Shown: positions 59,654 to 64,000 of the stretch, one piece after another
Layout: each line of letters starts with the position of its first letter
Numbering within the stretch: position 1 is the first letter of the stretch
From: JBOZRQ01 sp050789255
Lineage (GTDB): Bacteria; Bacillota; Sulfobacillia; Symbiobacteriales; Symbiobacteriaceae
NCBI GenBank assembly: GCA_050789255.1
Contig: JBOZRQ010000011.1
Span: 62,001-126,000, forward strand
DNA: 64,000 nt
Reading direction: 5' to 3'
Program-made: the position numbers and the translations under genes
The notes under the pieces: generated by a model
What the model saw: the letters and a program-made list of their open reading frames with translations, nothing else
Databases searched by the model: none
Told to the model about the DNA's origin: nothing

Positions 59654-61522
59654 ATGAAAGTGCGCCTGGGCGTCAAGCTACTTGTCGGGTACCTCGCCGT
59701 GCTGTCGATCCTGGTCACGCTCGCCGTCTTCGGCTCCCTTCGGATGAATCAAATCAGCCAGGCCGCCGAGGAGATCGACCACGTGTGGCTCCCGAAGGTG
59801 AATCTGGTGGGGAGCCTGCAGGCGCAGGTGAGCGAGGTGCGCGGCTACACCTACTTCCACCTTTCCGCTCAATCCGCATTTGACATGGAGAAAACGGAGA
59901 GCGACCTGAACGCCCTGTGGAGCAAGGTTGATCAATGGGCACCACAGTACCCCGAGATCACCTCCGACGAGGAAAAGAAGCTGTACACCGAGGTCATCGC
60001 ATCCGTCAAGGCGTACCGGGACGTTCAGGGTCGCTTCATTATCCACAGCCGCAAGGGCGAAAAGGCAGAAGCCCGGCTGCTGGGGCTCAGCGAAGGCCAG
60101 CAGGCCTTCGTCCGGATGATTCAGGCAGTGGAAGCGATGCAGGCGTACAACGTCAGCCAGTCCAGCGAGGCCAGCCAGTCGGCCGATCAGACCTACGCCC
60201 AATCGCAGCTTTACTTTATCGGACTGGCCCTGATCGGCGCGGTGGTGGGCATCGGGATCAGCCTTCTCATGTCGGGTGCGATCAGCCGCATCGTCCGGCA
60301 ACTGCTGGCCAAGGCCCGGGCCATCGCCGAGGGCGACCTGACCGGCGATGACCTGAAGATCTCCACCAAAGACGAACTCGGAGAGCTCGCAGGGGCCTTT
60401 AACACCATGGCCCGGAGCCTGCGGGAGCTCCTGCGGGACACGGTCCGCTCCAGCGAAACGGTGGCCGCCTCGGCAGCGCAGATGACCGAGTCCACCGAGC
60501 AACTCACCCTGGTCGCCACCAGTGTGGCCCAGGCCATGCAGCAGGTGGCGGGAGGCGCCTCTACCCAGGCCTCTTCCGCCCAGGAGAGCAGCACCACCGT
60601 CGGACAGCTGCGCTCGGTGATCTCCCAGATCGCCGGCGGCGCCCAGCAGCAGGCTGTGAGCGCCCAGAAGACCTCGGAACTGGTCGCCCGGATGGCCCAG
60701 GTGACGGACGGCGTCTCCGGCAAGTCGGAAGAGGTTGCGGCCTCGGCCGCACGTGCGATGAGCACCGCCCAGGAGGGCAGGCGCATCGTGGAGCAGACCG
60801 TCGATGGCATGCGCCGTATCGAACAGAGCACCTCTGAGTCCGCCGAACGGATTCAGGCGCTGGGTCACCTCTCGGGGAAGATCGGTGAGATCACGATGGT
60901 CATCACCGAGATCGCCGACCAGACCAACCTGTTGGCGCTGAACGCCGCCATTGAGGCGGCCCGCGCCGGCGAGCATGGGCGAGGCTTCGCCGTGGTGGCC
61001 GATGAGGTGCGCAAGCTGGCCGAACGGGCCGGACGCTCAGCCGGAGAGATCGACGCCCTGATTCGCTCGATTCAGCAGGAGACGACCCGGGCGGTGGAGT
61101 CGATGGACCGGGGCGCCCGGGAGGTGCAGGCGGGCACGGAACTGGCCGCCAGGGCGGGCGCCGCCCTCCAGGAGATCCTGGCCGTGGTGCAGCGGACGGC
61201 GGACGACATCCACCAGATTACGGGCGGTACACGGGAGATCGCCGCGGCGACGGCAGAGGTGGTCGTGGCGGTCGACCAGGTCGCTGCTGTCACCGAGGAG
61301 AACACCGCAGCCACCGAAGAGATGGCGGCGGGCGCCGACCAGGTGACCACCCTTGTCACCGACATCGCCTCCGTCTCCCGGGAGAACGCAGCAGCAGCTG
61401 AAGAGGTGTCCGCATCGGTCGAGGAGATGAACGCCAGCGCCGAGGAGATCGCCGCCGCTGCCGCCGCCCTGGCCAAGGTGGCCGACAGCCTACAGCAGCA
61501 GGTAGCGAGATTCCGGGTATAA
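59654..61522 (+). CDS. Methyl-accepting chemotaxis protein
   Basis: The 622-residue receptor has a first membrane segment (about 8-30), a helical 4HB-type sensor domain outside (about 31-185), a second membrane segment (about 188-210), HAMP (about 212-265), and the cytoplasmic coiled-coil. The conserved tip is at residues 417-440 (ITEIADQTNLLALNAAIEAARAGE). A C-terminal Glu/Gln-rich coiled coil carries methylation-type sites. ATG at 59654 follows AGGAGGT. The GEMM-I riboswitch upstream links expression to c-di-GMP, the usual signal for switching between swimming and surface life. Confidence 0.94.
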   Translation: MKVRLGVKLLVGYLAVLSILVTLAVFGSLRMNQISQAAEEIDHVWLPKVNLVGSLQAQVSEVRGYTYFHLSAQSAFDMEKTESDLNALWSKVDQWAPQYPEITSDEEKKLYTEVIASVKAYRDVQGRFIIHSRKGEKAEARLLGLSEGQQAFVRMIQAVEAMQAYNVSQSSEASQSADQTYAQSQLYFIGLALIGAVVGIGISLLMSGAISRIVRQLLAKARAIAEGDLTGDDLKISTKDELGELAGAFNTMARSLRELLRDTVRSSETVAASAAQMTESTEQLTLVATSVAQAMQQVAGGASTQASSAQESSTTVGQLRSVISQIAGGAQQQAVSAQKTSELVARMAQVTDGVSGKSEEVAASAARAMSTAQEGRRIVEQTVDGMRRIEQSTSESAERIQALGHLSGKIGEITMVITEIADQTNLLALNAAIEAARAGEHGRGFAVVADEVRKLAERAGRSAGEIDALIRSIQQETTRAVESMDRGAREVQAGTELAARAGAALQEILAVVQRTADDIHQITGGTREIAAATAEVVVAVDQVAAVTEENTAATEEMAAGADQVTTLVTDIASVSRENAAAAEEVSASVEEMNASAEEIAAAAAALAKVADSLQQQVARFRV

Positions 61523-61597
61523 CCGGGTTCCCTGAGCGCCACGGGTCAGGTAAACTGAGTGAGATAACTACCTGACTGTAGAAAGATGAGTGGCGCG

Positions 61598-63526
61598 ATG
61601 AACATCGTTTCCATCGAACAGATCTCCAAGAGCTACGAAGAGAAGCGGCTCTTTACACAGATCTCCTTCGGCATCGCCGAGGGTGAGCGGATCGGCCTGA
61701 TCGGCGTCAACGGCAGCGGCAAGTCCACCCTGCTGCAGACGGTGGCTGGCAAGGTGAAGCCCGACGAGGGCGCCGTCATCTACCGCAGCGGCCTCTCCGT
61801 GGAGTACCTGGCCCAGAGCCCCGAGTTCGACCCGGCCGCCACCGTGCTGGACACGGTCTTCCGGGGGGATTCCCCCTCCATCCGGACCCTGCGGGAGTAC
61901 GAACTGGCGTTAACTGAACTGCAAGCCCGCCCTGGCGACACCAAGCTGCAGGCCCGTCTGGCCGACCTGCAGCTCCGGATGGACGCCCAGGGCCTTTGGG
62001 CTTTGGAGGCGCAGGCGAAGTCGATCCTGAACCGGTTGGGCGTCTCCGACTTCGGCGCCCGAGTCGGGACGCTCTCGGGCGGCCAGCGCAAGCGGGTGGC
62101 CATGGCCCGGGCCCTGATCCAGCCCGCCGACCTGCTGATCCTAGACGAGCCGACCAACCACATCGACAACGACACGGTGGCCTGGCTGGAGGAGTACCTG
62201 GCCAAATTCACCGGCGCCCTGCTGCTGGTCACCCACGACCGCTACTTCCTGGACCGGGTCGTCACCCGCACCCTGGAGCTGGACGGCGGCAAGCTGTACT
62301 CCTACACCGGCAACTACGGCGACTTCCTGGAGCAGAAGGCGGCCCGGGAAGAGCTGGCCGCAGCCATGGAGGATAAGCGGCAGAACCTGCTGCGGCGGGA
62401 GTTGGCCTGGCTCCGCCGTGGGGCCAAAGCCCGCACCACCAAGCAAAAGGCCCGCATCCAGCGGGCCGAGGCGATCATGGAGGCCCGTCCGGAGGCGAAG
62501 GGCGAGGGCCTGGAGATGGCGATTGGCACCCACCGGCTGGGCAAGCGCATCATTGAACTGCACGACGTCTCGAAGGCCTTCGGCGACCGGACGCTGATCC
62601 GGGAGTTCAGCTACACCGTGCTCCAGGGCGACCGGGTAGGCATTATCGGGCCGAACGGCAGCGGCAAGTCGACCCTGCTGAACATGATTGCCGGGCGCCT
62701 CACCCCCGACAGCGGGGAGGTGGTGATCGGCCAGACCGTGCGCCTGGCCTACTACGACCAGGAGAACGGCGCGATGGACCCCGATCAGCGGGTGATTGAC
62801 TACATCAAGGAGGTCTCCGAGGTGGTCGGGACGCCCGACGGCGGCACGATCTCCGCCTCGCAGATGCTGGAGCGTTTCCTCTTCCCGCCCCGGGTGCAGT
62901 ACACCCCAATCGGCAAGCTGTCGGGCGGCGAGCGGCGCCGGCTCTACCTGCTCCGCACCCTGATGAGCGAGCCCAACGTCCTGATGCTGGACGAGCCGAC
63001 CAACGACCTGGATGTTCAGACCCTGACCATCCTGGAGGACTACCTCGACCAGTTCCCCGGCGTGGTGATCACGGTCTCCCACGACCGCTACTTCCTGGAC
63101 CGGGTGGTGGACCATCTCTTCGCCTTCGAGGGCGAGGGCCGGGTTCGCCGCTACGTGGGCGATTACTCCGAGTACCTGGAGGAGCGGCGGGCCGCTGAGG
63201 CAGAGGTCGCCCGGGTTGCGGCGGAGAGCAAGCCAGCCGCCGCTGCCCCCGCAGAGGCGCCCAAGAAGGTCTTGAAGTTCAGCTTCAAGGAGCAGAAGGA
63301 GTTCGAGTCGATCGAGGGCGAGATTGCCGAGCTCGAGGCGAAGCTGGGCGCCCTGGCCCAGGCGGTCGACGCCGCCGCCACCGACTACACCCGGCTTCAG
63401 CAGCTGGCCAGCGAGCAGGCCGAGGTCGAGGCCGAACTGAACCGCAAGATGGACCGCTGGGCAGAGCTGACCGAGCTCGCCGAAGCGATCGAGCGGCAGA
63501 AGTCTGAGAAGCAAGCAGGGCGCTAG
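61598..63526 (+). CDS. ABC-F family ATPase
   Basis: The 642-residue protein has two ABC cassettes and no membrane segments. The first has Walker A GVNGSGKST (residues 36-44), LSGGQRKR and LILDEPTNHID. The second has GPNGSGKST, LSGGERRR and LMLDEPTNDLD. An inter-domain linker with RRGAKARTTKQKARIQRAE and a C-terminal coiled coil (about 550-640) follow. ABC-F proteins act on ribosomes; this resembles the Uup/YdiF-type. ATG 61598 gives the family N-terminus; ATG 61586 is an in-frame alternative. Confidence 0.92.
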   Translation: MNIVSIEQISKSYEEKRLFTQISFGIAEGERIGLIGVNGSGKSTLLQTVAGKVKPDEGAVIYRSGLSVEYLAQSPEFDPAATVLDTVFRGDSPSIRTLREYELALTELQARPGDTKLQARLADLQLRMDAQGLWALEAQAKSILNRLGVSDFGARVGTLSGGQRKRVAMARALIQPADLLILDEPTNHIDNDTVAWLEEYLAKFTGALLLVTHDRYFLDRVVTRTLELDGGKLYSYTGNYGDFLEQKAAREELAAAMEDKRQNLLRRELAWLRRGAKARTTKQKARIQRAEAIMEARPEAKGEGLEMAIGTHRLGKRIIELHDVSKAFGDRTLIREFSYTVLQGDRVGIIGPNGSGKSTLLNMIAGRLTPDSGEVVIGQTVRLAYYDQENGAMDPDQRVIDYIKEVSEVVGTPDGGTISASQMLERFLFPPRVQYTPIGKLSGGERRRLYLLRTLMSEPNVLMLDEPTNDLDVQTLTILEDYLDQFPGVVITVSHDRYFLDRVVDHLFAFEGEGRVRRYVGDYSEYLEERRAAEAEVARVAAESKPAAAAPAEAPKKVLKFSFKEQKEFESIEGEIAELEAKLGALAQAVDAAATDYTRLQQLASEQAEVEAELNRKMDRWAELTELAEAIERQKSEKQAGR

Positions 63527-63538
63527 GGATCGTGGACA

Positions 63539-63916
63539 TCACGCGCCCCCGATCTTTCCTATCGCTGCCATCAGGTTCAGCACCACGCCAAAGAGGTTGA
63601 TCAAGACCGCAAGGATCCACGCGGTTGTCGAATCGTACAAGTTGAGTTTTCGGTAGTTGCGAAGGTGGACGATGACGCCAGAATATCCGAGAGCAATCGC
63701 CGAGATTCCCATGAGAATGCGATAGGCTTGATAGCTGCTTAGGAAGCCCGGGATAAGAAACAGGCCGAAGAGAAGCATCACCAGAATCCCGGTCACGGGG
63801 TTGGTAAAAGACAAGGGTCTGCCACTACGCCGCTTCATCATGAGGCTCATGACGTTGTACCCGAGCCCGAGGAGCAGATAGACGATTTGGTACCTAAGCA
63901 GCAAAGTGATGTTCAC
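63539..63916 (-). CDS. Small integral membrane protein
   Basis: The 125-residue protein has four hydrophobic segments (about residues 5-24, 42-60, 65-85 and 95-120). I do not recognise a family. GTG at 63916 is preferred over GTG 63937 because AAGGGAG lies 10 nt upstream. It is convergent with the ABC-F gene, 12 nt away. Likely an uncharacterised Firmicute membrane protein. Confidence 0.65.
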   Translation of the reverse strand: MNITLLLRYQIVYLLLGLGYNVMSLMMKRRSGRPLSFTNPVTGILVMLLFGLFLIPGFLSSYQAYRILMGISAIALGYSGVIVHLRNYRKLNLYDSTTAWILAVLINLFGVVLNLMAAIGKIGGA

Positions 63917-63960
63917 GGAAATCCTGCTCCCTTGCACATGGTTGCATTGCTCGTAATTCC

Positions 63961-63989
63961 ATTGTACTTCAACAAAAGCCAGAGCCCAA
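63961..63989 (-). promoter_or_regulatory. Possible promoter for the membrane-protein gene
   Basis: On the minus strand TTGGGC (63989-63984) and TACAAT (63966-63961) are 17 nt apart, about 45 nt before the GTG start. Confidence 0.5.
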
Positions 63990-64000
63990 CGCCGGGTTCT

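Overview
The window looks like chromosome from a high-GC, probably moderately thermophilic member of the Bacillota, most like Symbiobacterium or a relative. This placement is inferred from several features together. There is a Firmicute-style T-box in front of ileS, strong AGGAGG ribosome binding sites with many GTG and TTG starts, S-layer homology repeats, and a futalosine-pathway menaquinone gene. Secreted proteins carry 'copper amine oxidase N-terminal-like' tails, and there is a c-di-GMP (GEMM-I) riboswitch. I see no rRNA, tRNA, CRISPR array or prophage.

Layout. 1-6.0 kb: mqnE with the start of a coupled downstream gene; then, in the + direction, a nuclease-fold/zinc-ribbon membrane protein, an acidic coiled-coil protein, a DUF1054 protein, a DUF169 protein, a GNAT and an EthD-like protein. 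6.0-12.2 kb: two large secreted beta-propeller proteins (NHL and YCF48/BNR) and a DUF1801-HhH protein. 12.2-18.6 kb: T-box-controlled ileS and a glpK-glpD operon. 18.7-25.7 kb: an SLH protein, a secreted deacetylase behind a start-proximal hairpin, a repeat-rich region with a MITE-like element and a GGDEF gene remnant, a membrane diguanylate cyclase and an SDR-HAD pair. 26.4-35.0 kb: FMN glutamate-synthase-like protein, split chromate transporter with divergent LysR, aldo/keto reductase, MMPL pump with TetR. 35.2-41.0 kb: a phn-type ABC transporter (phnD-C-E-E), then an FNR-HAD pair. 41-51.4 kb: M1-like peptidase, NIPSNAP-Nudix-Nudix fusion, amidohydrolase, truD, a DUF4424-like surface protein, Ada, an IS-end-like repeat cluster, EamA transporter and NDH-2. 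51.5-55.5 kb: MFS and DedA genes whose 3' ends overlap, a helical-bundle protein, and an insertion scar that leaves a 5'-truncated sugar dehydrogenase and a broken transposase. 55.5-64 kb: multidomain secreted zinc metalloprotease, double GNAT, GEMM-I riboswitch with chemoreceptor, ABC-F ATPase and a membrane protein.

How it fits together. The best-supported themes are cell-surface proteins sharing one C-terminal module (three proteins), c-di-GMP signalling (one cyclase, a remnant of a second, and a riboswitch-controlled chemoreceptor), and RNA-level control (T-box, GEMM-I, an intra-operon phn hairpin). At three genes a hairpin stem ends exactly 6 nt before the start codon, so the Shine-Dalgarno sequence lies inside the stem. 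Two of those three share the identical spacer TTGCGT. I found no convincing new multi-gene defence or metabolic system; the start-abutting hairpins and the repeat elements are the most unusual structures.
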